Below are positions 1 to 5,535 of a stretch of 12,547 nucleotides of DNA, piece by piece. Every line of letters begins with the position of its first letter. Within the stretch, counting starts at the first letter, position 1. The DNA comes from a bacterium. GTDB lineage: Bacteria; Eremiobacterota; Eremiobacteria; Baltobacterales; Baltobacteraceae. Both the position numbers and the translations under genes were made by a program. The DNA lies in NCBI GenBank assembly GCA_021782295.1, contig JAJXVC010000030.1, positions 1 to 12,547 on the forward strand, given 5' to 3'. A model generated the notes under the pieces. The model saw only the letters and a list, made by a program, of their open reading frames with translations. It ran no database searches and was not told where the DNA came from.

Positions 1-927
1 CGCGACCTCGATCGGATCTTACGCCCCGACGACCTGCTCGTTCTCAACGAGACGGCAGTGATTCACGCGCGCCTTCATGGCCGGCTCGTCGGCGGAGGGA
101 GCGCGGAGGTTTTACTGTTGCATCCGGTCGGTTCGTTGCGCTATGACGGCACCGCACGCCGCTGGTACGTACTCGCGCGCCCCGGGCGTCGCATGCGCGA
201 AGGCGACCGGGTGAGTTTCGGTGAGGAGGGGGAGGCCATCGTTCGCGCCACCCACGCCGATGGACGGCGCGAAGTGGAGTTCTTTTTCCGGGCGCCGTTC
301 GAAGAGACGATCGAACGGATCGGTCGGATGCCGTTGCCGCCGTACATTCATAGCGATGCCGAGGAAGATCAAGAGCGCTACCAGAGCGTGTTTGCCCGCG
401 TTCCCGGCAGCGTTGCGGCGCCGACCGCTTCGCTGCATTTCTCGCCCGAACTTCTCGCACGGATCGACGAACGTGGAATCGAGCGGGCAACGCTCGTGCT
501 CGATATCGGGTTGGGGACCTTTCGCCCGATCGCAAGCGAACGAATCGACGAGCACGAGATGCACGAGGAACGCTACGAGATACCGGCCGCCACGGTGGCG
601 GCGATCGCAGCAGCGAAACGAGCGGGACGAAGAATCGTCGCGGTCGGCACGACGGTTTTGCGCGCGCTCGAGGGTTGCGCGCTCGAATCCGGCGGGCTCG
701 TCGCCGGGGAGGGTGCGACCGCATGCTTTATTCGTCCGGGATTTGAGTTTCGCATCGTCGATGCGCTCATCACCAACTTTCATCTTCCGCGCTCTTCGCT
801 TTTCGTTCTCGTCAGCGCATTTTGCGGTCGCGAGCGGATGCTTGCAGCATATAGCGAAGCGGTCGAACGTTCGTATCGATTTTTTTCCTTCGGCGACGCG
901 ATGTTTTTGGAGCGTACCGCGCAGTGA
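1..927 (+). CDS. queA: S-adenosylmethionine:tRNA ribosyltransferase-isomerase QueA, 5'-truncated by the window edge
   Basis: QueA transfers and isomerises the ribosyl part of SAM onto 7-aminomethyl-7-deazaguanine in tRNA, making epoxyqueuosine in the cytoplasm. The frame is open from base 1 and already matches the family (DDLLVLNETAVIHARLHG, where the family has PGDLLVFNDTRVIPARL). The GTG at 58 is therefore an internal valine and the true start lies upstream. The 308 residues present, against about 340-355 in the family, suggest roughly 45 are missing. Family blocks seen in order are LPLPPYI, ERYQSVFA, GSVAAPTASLHF, DIGLGTFRPI, HEMHEERYEI, GTTVLRALE, IRPGFEFRIVDALITNFHLP and YRFFSFGDAMFLE. 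The stop TGA at 925-927 overlaps the GTG start of the next gene (GTGA), a sign of translational coupling. The identification is secure; only the N-terminus is unseen. Confidence 0.97.
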   Translation, partial: RDLDRILRPDDLLVLNETAVIHARLHGRLVGGGSAEVLLLHPVGSLRYDGTARRWYVLARPGRRMREGDRVSFGEEGEAIVRATHADGRREVEFFFRAPFEETIERIGRMPLPPYIHSDAEEDQERYQSVFARVPGSVAAPTASLHFSPELLARIDERGIERATLVLDIGLGTFRPIASERIDEHEMHEERYEIPAATVAAIAAAKRAGRRIVAVGTTVLRALEGCALESGGLVAGEGATACFIRPGFEFRIVDALITNFHLPRSSLFVLVSAFCGRERMLAAYSEAVERSYRFFSFGDAMFLERTAQ

Positions 928-1907
928 AATACGTCGGATTCGATGCCCCCGGCGATCCGTCGGTTTTGCGCGTTCTCGAAGCTCCGGCGCCGCTGCCGAG
1001 AGCGGGCGAGGTGCAGATCGCCGTTGAGGCCGCGGGAGTCAGCCGCGCCGATGCGCTCGGGCGGCGCGGCCTCTATCCGCCGCCACCCGGACACAGCCCG
1101 ATTCTCGGCTTAGAGGTCGCCGGGAAAATCTCGCAGGTTGGAAACGGGGTCGAACAATGGCGCGTCGGCGATCGCGTCTGCGCGCTCTGCAATGGCGGCG
1201 GCTACGCCGAGCGCGTCGTGGTGCCGGAGGGCAGCGTCCTGCCGCTTCCGGAGCATTGGAGTGCGGTGGAAGCGGCCTCGCTTCCAGAGAACGCGTTTAC
1301 CGCCTACGATAATCTCGTCAATCGAGCGGGGCTTGAACCCGGCGATACGCTGCTCGTTCACGGAGGAACCAGCGGTTTGGGAACGATGGCGATCGGCATC
1401 GCCCGTGCCTTGGGCGCGCGCGTGTTCATCACCGCCGGAAGCGATCGGAAATGCGCCAAAGCAATTCAACTCGGCGCTCATCGGGCGATTAATTATAAGA
1501 CGACCGATTTCGTCGCTTCGGCGCTCGCTTACAGCAATGGCCGTGGTGTCGATATCATCCTCGATCTCGTCGGCGGAGGGTATGTTGCTCGCGATCTCGC
1601 CGCCCTTGCAACCGAAGGGCGTATTATCGTGCTCTCAACGATGGGAGGGAACGAGGTGCGGCTCGATCTTTCACTCCTCCTACGCAAGCGAGCGCGAGTG
1701 ATCGGTTCTTCCTTGCGTGGGCGGAGCGACGCAGAGAAAGCGCAGATTGCGCTCGATCTGCAACAAGCGATTTGGCCGCTTTTGGAAGCGCGCCGGCCGA
1801 TTTCCCCGGTCATCGACTCCGTCTTTCCGTTCGCGCGGGCACAAGAGGCGCACGAGCGGTTGGAGTCATCGGAACATATTGGAAAAATTGTTTTAGTACC
1901 CGTCTAA
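924..1907 (+). CDS. NAD(P)H:quinone oxidoreductase, zinc-free MDR family (PIG3/QOR type)
   Basis: This 327-aa protein is a medium-chain dehydrogenase/reductase of the quinone oxidoreductase branch. It probably reduces quinones or enones with NADPH in the cytosol; the physiological substrate cannot be read from sequence. A GroES-like domain fills about residues 1-125 (AAGVSRADALGRRGLYPPPPG, then LGLEVAGKI). A Rossmann fold follows, with the nucleotide loop HGGTSGLGTMAI at 146-157 and GADVINY-type GAHRAINY at 184-191. The cysteine/histidine zinc ligands of alcohol dehydrogenases are absent, as in PIG3/QOR proteins. The start is GTG at 924, overlapping the queA stop by 4 nt. Pairing with queA looks positional rather than functional. 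The stop codon lies inside a perfect hairpin (1902-1924). Confidence 0.9.
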   Translation: MKYVGFDAPGDPSVLRVLEAPAPLPRAGEVQIAVEAAGVSRADALGRRGLYPPPPGHSPILGLEVAGKISQVGNGVEQWRVGDRVCALCNGGGYAERVVVPEGSVLPLPEHWSAVEAASLPENAFTAYDNLVNRAGLEPGDTLLVHGGTSGLGTMAIGIARALGARVFITAGSDRKCAKAIQLGAHRAINYKTTDFVASALAYSNGRGVDIILDLVGGGYVARDLAALATEGRIIVLSTMGGNEVRLDLSLLLRKRARVIGSSLRGRSDAEKAQIALDLQQAIWPLLEARRPISPVIDSVFPFARAQEAHERLESSEHIGKIVLVPV

Positions 1908-1924
1908 CGAAAAAAGCGTTAGAC
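1902..1924 (+). promoter_or_regulatory. Perfect 8-bp inverted repeat between the quinone reductase and sod
   Basis: GTCTAACG (1902-1909) and CGTTAGAC (1917-1924) are exact reverse complements around a 7-nt A-rich loop. The left arm contains the TAA stop of the upstream gene, and the repeat sits 28 nt before the sod start. No T-tract follows, so it is not a classical intrinsic terminator. A weak promoter-like pair, TTGGAA (1879-1884) and TCTAAC (1903-1908, 18-nt spacing), would place the left arm over the -10 box, as an operator might be. An 8-bp hairpin this size is expected once or twice by chance in 12.5 kb, so position is the main argument. Confidence 0.35.
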
Positions 1925-1952
1925 ATCGTCGACGCAAAGAAAGGTCATTCGC

Positions 1953-2540
1953 ATGCACGTCTATACACCGAAGAAGTGGGAACTCGCCGGACTCACCGGA
2001 ATTTCCGATGATACGCTGAGCATTCACTTCGGTCTCTACGAAGGCTACGTCAAGAACACGAATCTCCTCAACGAGCAGTTGGCGGCGCTCCGATCCGCCG
2101 GCAAGAACGTCGGCGCCGATCCTGCCTTTGCCGAACTCGTTCGTCGGCTAGGATTCGAATATAACGGCATGCGCCTGCACGAATATTATTTCGATAATCT
2201 TGCGAAAGGTGCGAGCGATCTGAGCGGCGGCGCGCTCTACAATGCCCTCGGCGAGAGTTTCGGGAGTTTCGAGGCGTGGAAGAAAGACTTTGCCGCAGTC
2301 GGCGGGATGCGCGGCATCGGCTGGGCGATCGCCTATTACGATCCGCACGCGAAAACGGTGAGCAATCATTGGATCGCCGAGCACGAGGTCGGGAACCCGG
2401 CCGGCTTCGTTCCGCTCGTCGTGATGGACGTTTGGGAACACGCATTCATTCGCGACTACAAACCCTCCGAGCGCGGAAAATACATCGAGTCGTTTTTCGC
2501 GAACCTCAACTGGAAGGCGTGCGAAGCGCGCCTTCGATAG
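1953..2540 (+). CDS. sodB: Superoxide dismutase, Fe/Mn family
   Basis: This 195-aa cytosolic enzyme (no signal peptide) converts superoxide to oxygen and hydrogen peroxide. All four metal ligands of the Fe/Mn family are visible: H25 (SIHFGLYEGYV), H76 (RLHEYYF), D159 and H163 (MDVWEHAF). The second-sphere Gln typical of Mn-SOD (in a ..NQD.. motif) appears to be His here (N138-H139), and no Gln sits at the usual Fe-SOD position near H76. Family knowledge links His at this site to divergent SodFM subgroups with Fe or dual metal use, so metal choice is uncertain. The start ATG at 1953 has AAAGG about 7 nt upstream. A hairpin lies in the 45-nt leader gap. The 3' end overlaps the converging NFACT gene by 35 bp. 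The symbol follows family convention, not proof of iron use. Confidence 0.95.
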   Translation: MHVYTPKKWELAGLTGISDDTLSIHFGLYEGYVKNTNLLNEQLAALRSAGKNVGADPAFAELVRRLGFEYNGMRLHEYYFDNLAKGASDLSGGALYNALGESFGSFEAWKKDFAAVGGMRGIGWAIAYYDPHAKTVSNHWIAEHEVGNPAGFVPLVVMDVWEHAFIRDYKPSERGKYIESFFANLNWKACEARLR

Positions 2541-4083
2541 CCTCCATCGCTGCGCGCGCGCGGTCGGGAACGCCGATCAGCGCGCGCGCATTCGTATAAA
2601 ATACGAGCCCCGGCGCGCCTCCGCGTTGCTTGCGGACGTGCTTGCGCCGCGTCACCTCGACATCGACTTTTGCGCTCGCTTCCCCTTTTGAGTAGAGTGC
2701 TGCGCAATCTGCAGCGAGGCGCAATGCCGCATCGCCATCCTCGATCTCGCGGTCGCACTGGAGAATGACGTGCGCGCCGGGTATGCCCTTGGCGTGAAAC
2801 CATCGGTCGTCGGGGCGAGCGATACGAAAGGTGAGATCGGCATTCTGCTCCGGCGATCTTCCGATGAGAATACGTACGCCGGGGCGCACCTGAAGCTCGC
2901 GCGGCGGGAGGCGTTTCGGCGTCTTGGCCTTGCGGGCAGCGCCGCGATTGCGGGGGCCTTGAAACGCGCTCTCAAAGGTGCGCGCAACCTCCGCGAGGAG
3001 TTCGGGTTCGACGCGCGATGCCTCCCACTGCAGGCTGCGCGCTCCCTCGATGCGTTCCTGAAGTCGCGCGAGTGCAGGTTCGAGCCGGAGCGCACGTTCG
3101 CCGAGCGCGCGATAGCGTTCGAAGTGTCGGCTTGCTTCCTCCTTGAGCGCTTGGCGCTCGTGCTCGGGATGCTCGTGGAGTGCGGCGTAGATCGCCTCCC
3201 CTGAGGCGCGTAGTGCATCGCGCTCGGCGATCTCGTCGAGACGTGCGCGAATCTGCGCGGCATCGCGCTCGTCTGCGGCGAGGCGCTTACCGATGCGTAC
3301 GATGAGTTGCTCGCGACGCAGAGCGATCGCCGGCGCGGCTCCGCGTCCGCCGGCGGCTCCCTGCATCTCAGCGAAGAGTGCGAGGAGCGAGGGTTCGCGG
3401 CTCTCGATTGCGTCGGGGATGGGGAGCGGCACGAGGTGCGCTTGCAAAAGGCGTTCCGCGCGATCGCGGTAGACGTAGAGCTCGTCGAGGCGCTCGATCG
3501 TACGCTCGATCTCCTCGACGACGCGCTCGCCGTCGGCGCCGTATGCGCGCGCGATCAGGCGCGGTACGCGGAGGCGCTCGTCGATCGGCGGTGCCTCGTA
3601 TGGAAAGCCTTCGAGGACGCTGCGCCGTGCATTCGTCGCTGCGTCGAAGCTTTGGAGTGCGGAGACGATGCGTCCATCCTCGCCGAGGAGCAGCGCGTTT
3701 CCGAATCGCGGGATCAGTTCGAGAACGAGATCGTGAAAGCGTGCGACGCCGAAACGCGACCGGGTGCCCATGCGCAGCCGGAGCACGCGGTCGTTGCGTC
3801 GTGAAGAGATCTCGAGTACGCGCGCGCCGACGAGCAGATCGCGGAGAACGCGCCCGAAGCCGGGCGCCTCTTCGAGCGGCAGCGCAGAGACGAAGCCGAG
3901 GCTCGGTGTCGGGTCGAAGCATGCGATCGCCAGCAGGCGCGGGCCGCCCGCGCATTCGAAGCGCAGCACGATGCGGCGATCGAAACTCGATGATGCCGCA
4001 CTACAACGGACTCCGCGTAGTTCGCCGAGGAGTTCGAGGGCGCAGCGACGCAGAAGCAGCCAATCCGTGTACACTCGCCGCAT
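2506..4083 (-). CDS. rqcH: NFACT/RqcH family protein (ribosome quality control; FbpA/Rqc2 homologue)
   Basis: This 525-aa protein of the Rqc2/RqcH/NEMF family binds obstructed 50S subunits with peptidyl-tRNA and recruits tRNA-Ala to add C-terminal alanine tails that mark stalled peptides for proteolysis. The NFACT-N domain covers about residues 1-170 and keeps a D98-R99 pair matching the functional DR motif of Bacillus RqcH. Helical, Arg/Glu-rich coiled-coil segments span about 185-375. The C-terminal NFACT-R (DUF814) domain, about 398-505, shows LIGRSPEQNADLTFRIA, DDRWFHAKGIPGAHV, ALYSKGEASAKVDVEVT, KHVRKQ and PGLVFYTN. ATG at 4083 was chosen because GGAAG lies 7 nt upstream and residue 6 onward matches the family start. 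An in-frame extension to 4410 has no family match. GTG at 4074 is an alternative. The gene overlaps sod at its 3' end and a divergent lipoprotein gene at its 5' end. Confidence 0.93.
   Translation of the reverse strand: MRRVYTDWLLLRRCALELLGELRGVRCSAASSSFDRRIVLRFECAGGPRLLAIACFDPTPSLGFVSALPLEEAPGFGRVLRDLLVGARVLEISSRRNDRVLRLRMGTRSRFGVARFHDLVLELIPRFGNALLLGEDGRIVSALQSFDAATNARRSVLEGFPYEAPPIDERLRVPRLIARAYGADGERVVEEIERTIERLDELYVYRDRAERLLQAHLVPLPIPDAIESREPSLLALFAEMQGAAGGRGAAPAIALRREQLIVRIGKRLAADERDAAQIRARLDEIAERDALRASGEAIYAALHEHPEHERQALKEEASRHFERYRALGERALRLEPALARLQERIEGARSLQWEASRVEPELLAEVARTFESAFQGPRNRGAARKAKTPKRLPPRELQVRPGVRILIGRSPEQNADLTFRIARPDDRWFHAKGIPGAHVILQCDREIEDGDAALRLAADCAALYSKGEASAKVDVEVTRRKHVRKQRGGAPGLVFYTNARALIGVPDRARAAMEAIEGALRTPSS
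2551..2590 (+). terminator. Strong GC-rich hairpin just downstream of the sod stop, inside the NFACT 3' coding region
   Basis: TGCGCGCGCGC (2551-2561) and GCGCGCGCGCA (2580-2590) are perfect 11-bp complements. The stem continues inward as 2562-2567 with 2573-2578, six pairs including one G-U and leaving a bulged A at 2579, and closes on the loop GAACG. It starts 11 nt after the sod TGA. A second small hairpin (arms 2592-2597 and 2601-2606, AAA loop) follows at once. No T-run follows, so it is not a canonical intrinsic terminator; it could cap or stabilise sod mRNA or slow polymerase. The same DNA encodes NFACT residues near 498-511 (Arg/Ala-rich), which raises the chance of fortuitous GCGC complementarity. 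Confidence 0.35.
4067..4074. other. Palindrome GTGTACAC carrying GTG codons on both strands
   Basis: The 8-bp palindrome GTGTACAC spans the GTG start proposed for the lipoprotein on + (4067-4069). On - it gives an in-frame GTG at 4074-4072, codon 4 of the NFACT gene. Both readings begin Val-Tyr-Thr. The two genes thus overlap head to head and any promoter for one must lie inside the coding region of the other. An 8-bp palindrome alone is common; the coincidence with both reading starts is what is notable. Confidence 0.5.
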
Positions 4084-4534
4084 CGTTCCGCTTCCGGCCC
4101 GCGCGACCCGCCTCTGCGCAGGCGCGCTGCTCGCTGCGCTCCTCGCCGCCTGCAGCGGGGGGGCCTCCGCTCCCACTGGGTGGACGAAGGGCTCTTCGGG
4201 GGGCTGGAGATCCGGCAACCACCCCGGCGAGCGGCTCAGCGCGAGCCATATGCCCTTCCAGGGTGCGCCCTCCGAACTGGCGAGCCGGATCCTCGAGAGC
4301 GTCGTTCTCGCTCCGGGAGCCGGGAAGATGCTGGGGACGCATGCGTTGAGCGAATGCCCCGGGGTCGCCGGGCAGATCGACTTTCTGCGCAAGAGCCCGC
4401 CGCGGCGCATCGTCGTCTTTTTCTCGATCCGGAACGACGTCGCGTACCAGATTCGGTGGAGCGGCGCGCCGAGTGACGTACTGCCTCCCGAAGTGCTCGC
4501 GTTCGCGCAATCGCGGCTCTGCCGCGTTCTCTGA
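4067..4534 (+). CDS. Hypothetical lipoprotein
   Basis: I do not recognise the family. From GTG at 4067 the product is 155 aa with a clear lipoprotein signal: basic n-region (TRR...RATR), hydrophobic LCAGALLAALLAA, and lipobox LAAC with C29 as the lipidated residue. A low-complexity SGGASAPTGW linker follows. The mature part has two cysteines (C97, C152) that could form a disulfide, and a hydrophobic beta-like stretch (RRIVVFFSIRNDVAYQI, 113-129). A membrane anchor facing the periplasm is likely. The start is uncertain: no convincing Shine-Dalgarno precedes it, but upstream in-frame starts (ATG near 3971) would put about 32 atypical residues before the signal. The 5' end overlaps the divergent NFACT gene by 17 bp. 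A G7 tract (4157-4163) lies two codons after the lipidated Cys. gmk follows 40 nt later. Confidence 0.7.
   Translation: MYTRRIVPLPARATRLCAGALLAALLAACSGGASAPTGWTKGSSGGWRSGNHPGERLSASHMPFQGAPSELASRILESVVLAPGAGKMLGTHALSECPGVAGQIDFLRKSPPRRIVVFFSIRNDVAYQIRWSGAPSDVLPPEVLAFAQSRLCRVL
4157..4163 (+). repeat. G7 homopolymer tract in the lipoprotein gene
   Basis: Seven consecutive G bases encode Gly31-Gly32 and the first base of Ala33, directly after the lipidated cysteine. A one-base change would frameshift all of the mature protein. The preceding bases GCAGC are the same as before the G8 tract in the MCE gene. Confidence 0.9.
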
Positions 4535-4563
4535 CGCGCGCCGTGAAACGAGGAGATTGCCGC

Positions 4564-4578
4564 GTGCTTGGCGTATGA
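4564..4578 (+). other. Possible four-codon coupling ORF before gmk
   Basis: AGGAG at 4551-4555 is well spaced (8 nt) from GTG at 4564, which opens a four-codon frame (Met-Leu-Gly-Val) ending TGA at 4576-4578. That stop overlaps the gmk ATG at 4575 as ATGA. The same AGGAG is 19 nt from the gmk ATG, which is too far for normal direct use. A minicistron that delivers ribosomes to gmk is one explanation; a sequencing slip or a weak gmk leader are others. Confidence 0.25.
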
Positions 4579-5225
4579 AGCAACAGACGTCGGTGGGAGG
4601 GCGTGCGATTATCGGCCCGGGCTTACTCTTTGTTATCTCCGGTCCCTCGGGTGCAGGGAAAGATACGTTGGTAGATGCCCTGCGCGCGAGGCTGCCGATG
4701 CTTCGGTACTCGGTCTCCGCAACGACGCGGGAACCGCGGCCGGGCGAACGAGATGGAGAGCATTATTTTTTCATCTCACGCGAAGAATTCCGGCGGCGCC
4801 TCGAGAGCAACGGCTTTCTCGAGTCGCGAGAGTACAACGGAAATGCCTATGGGACGCCGCGCTCGTATATCGAAGCGACGCTTCGTGACGGATTCGATGT
4901 CATCATGAAACCGGAGGTCAACGGCGCGATGGCAATCGTCCGTGCCTTCCCGGAGGCGATCTCGATCTTCGTGCTGCCCGACAAATTCTCGAACTTGCGT
5001 CGACGTTTGCTCGAGCGTCGCACCGAGAGCAACGAAGAGATTGCGCGCCGGTTAGCGATCGCGCATGAAGAGATCAGGTTTATTCGAGATTTCGATTACT
5101 TGGTCATCAATCAAGAACAGCGTTCGGAAGAAGCGGTCGACGATCTCGCCGCGATCTTTCGGGCCGAACGGATGCGGATACATCGCTTCCCGGACGACTC
5201 GCTCGCGAACGTAACCCAATCGTAA
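4575..5225 (+). CDS. gmk: Guanylate kinase
   Basis: This 216-aa cytosolic kinase phosphorylates GMP to GDP with ATP, for nucleotide supply. The P-loop is GPSGAGKDT (23-31), with Asp where Ser is most usual. The GMP-binding region reads SVSATTREPRPGERDGEHYFFISREEF (47-73), then FLESREYNGNAYGTP (81-95). The usual hydrophobic-D-x-D/E-x-QGA segment is altered to MKPEVNGA (111-118). The LID arginines appear in RRRLLERRTESNEEIARRL (142-160). ATG at 4575 gives a short 15-residue lead into the core strand GLLFVISGPSG; the frame extends upstream without family similarity. The only good Shine-Dalgarno is 19 nt away and may serve a four-codon ORF. A 31-nt gap separates gmk from rpoZ, its common partner in Firmicutes and other bacteria. 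Confidence 0.95.
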   Translation: MKQQTSVGGRAIIGPGLLFVISGPSGAGKDTLVDALRARLPMLRYSVSATTREPRPGERDGEHYFFISREEFRRRLESNGFLESREYNGNAYGTPRSYIEATLRDGFDVIMKPEVNGAMAIVRAFPEAISIFVLPDKFSNLRRRLLERRTESNEEIARRLAIAHEEIRFIRDFDYLVINQEQRSEEAVDDLAAIFRAERMRIHRFPDDSLANVTQS

Positions 5226-5256
5226 TTACGCGTTTATAGAACGGATAGAGAACAAC

Positions 5257-5529
5257 ATGAGTAAACGAATCTTCGGCGACCTCGATGGTCTCATGGAGCA
5301 TGCCGACTCGAAATTTACGCTCGTGAACATCGCGATGATGCGCGCTCGCCAGCTCAACAATTGGATCCGCATGGAAGAGACTCCGCCGATGGAACGCCGC
5401 GAGTATTTCGCCAGCGAACCGCTCGTCGACCGCGATGCCGCGAATCGCAACAAACCGGTGTCGATTGCGCTCGATGAGATCGCTTCGGGGAAGATCGAGT
5501 ACACGCGCACGCGCGAAGGCATTAAATAG
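5257..5529 (+). CDS. rpoZ: DNA-directed RNA polymerase omega subunit
   Basis: This 90-aa protein is the omega subunit, which binds the beta' C-terminus and helps assemble RNA polymerase. The family core is visible as DSKFTLVNIAMMRARQLNNW (residues 17-36) and NKPVSIALDEIASGKIEY (66-83). An insert of about 30 residues (RMEETPPMERREYFASEPLVDRDAANR, 38-64) separates them, as in some Terrabacteria omegas. ATG at 5257 has no strong Shine-Dalgarno (GGATAGAG, about 8 nt upstream). It follows gmk by 31 nt and precedes glmS by 6 nt, so the three are probably cotranscribed. Confidence 0.93.
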   Translation: MSKRIFGDLDGLMEHADSKFTLVNIAMMRARQLNNWIRMEETPPMERREYFASEPLVDRDAANRNKPVSIALDEIASGKIEYTRTREGIK

Positions 5530-5535
5530 TCGATT

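Noticed and set aside
44..724. Long Arg-rich open frame on the minus strand opposite queA
   Set aside because: It is antisense to a certain QueA coding region, has low-complexity Arg/Ser/Pro composition and resembles no family.
3000..3250. Repeated GCGCTCG/GCGCGAG-like words within the NFACT gene
   Set aside because: They reflect Arg/Glu/Ala codons in the coiled-coil region with GC-rich codon choice and are not a true repeat array.
3378..4349. 323-codon open frame on the plus strand opposite NFACT
   Set aside because: It is almost entirely Arg/Ala/Gly/Ser low complexity, as expected for the antisense of a GC-rich coiled-coil gene, and it conflicts with the well-supported NFACT frame.
4084..4410. 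N-terminal extension of the NFACT frame upstream of 4083
   Set aside because: The extra 109 residues have no family match, and the region better fits a lipoprotein on the plus strand. A Shine-Dalgarno supports ATG 4083.
5222..5231. 10-bp palindrome CGTAATTACG at the gmk stop
   Set aside because: About a dozen 10-bp palindromes are expected by chance in a window this long. It has no loop, T-tract or other supporting context.
5530..5535. Possible glmS ribozyme upstream of glmS
   Set aside because: Only 6 nt separate rpoZ and glmS, and the preceding sequence is rpoZ coding DNA, so no ribozyme can fit in a leader.
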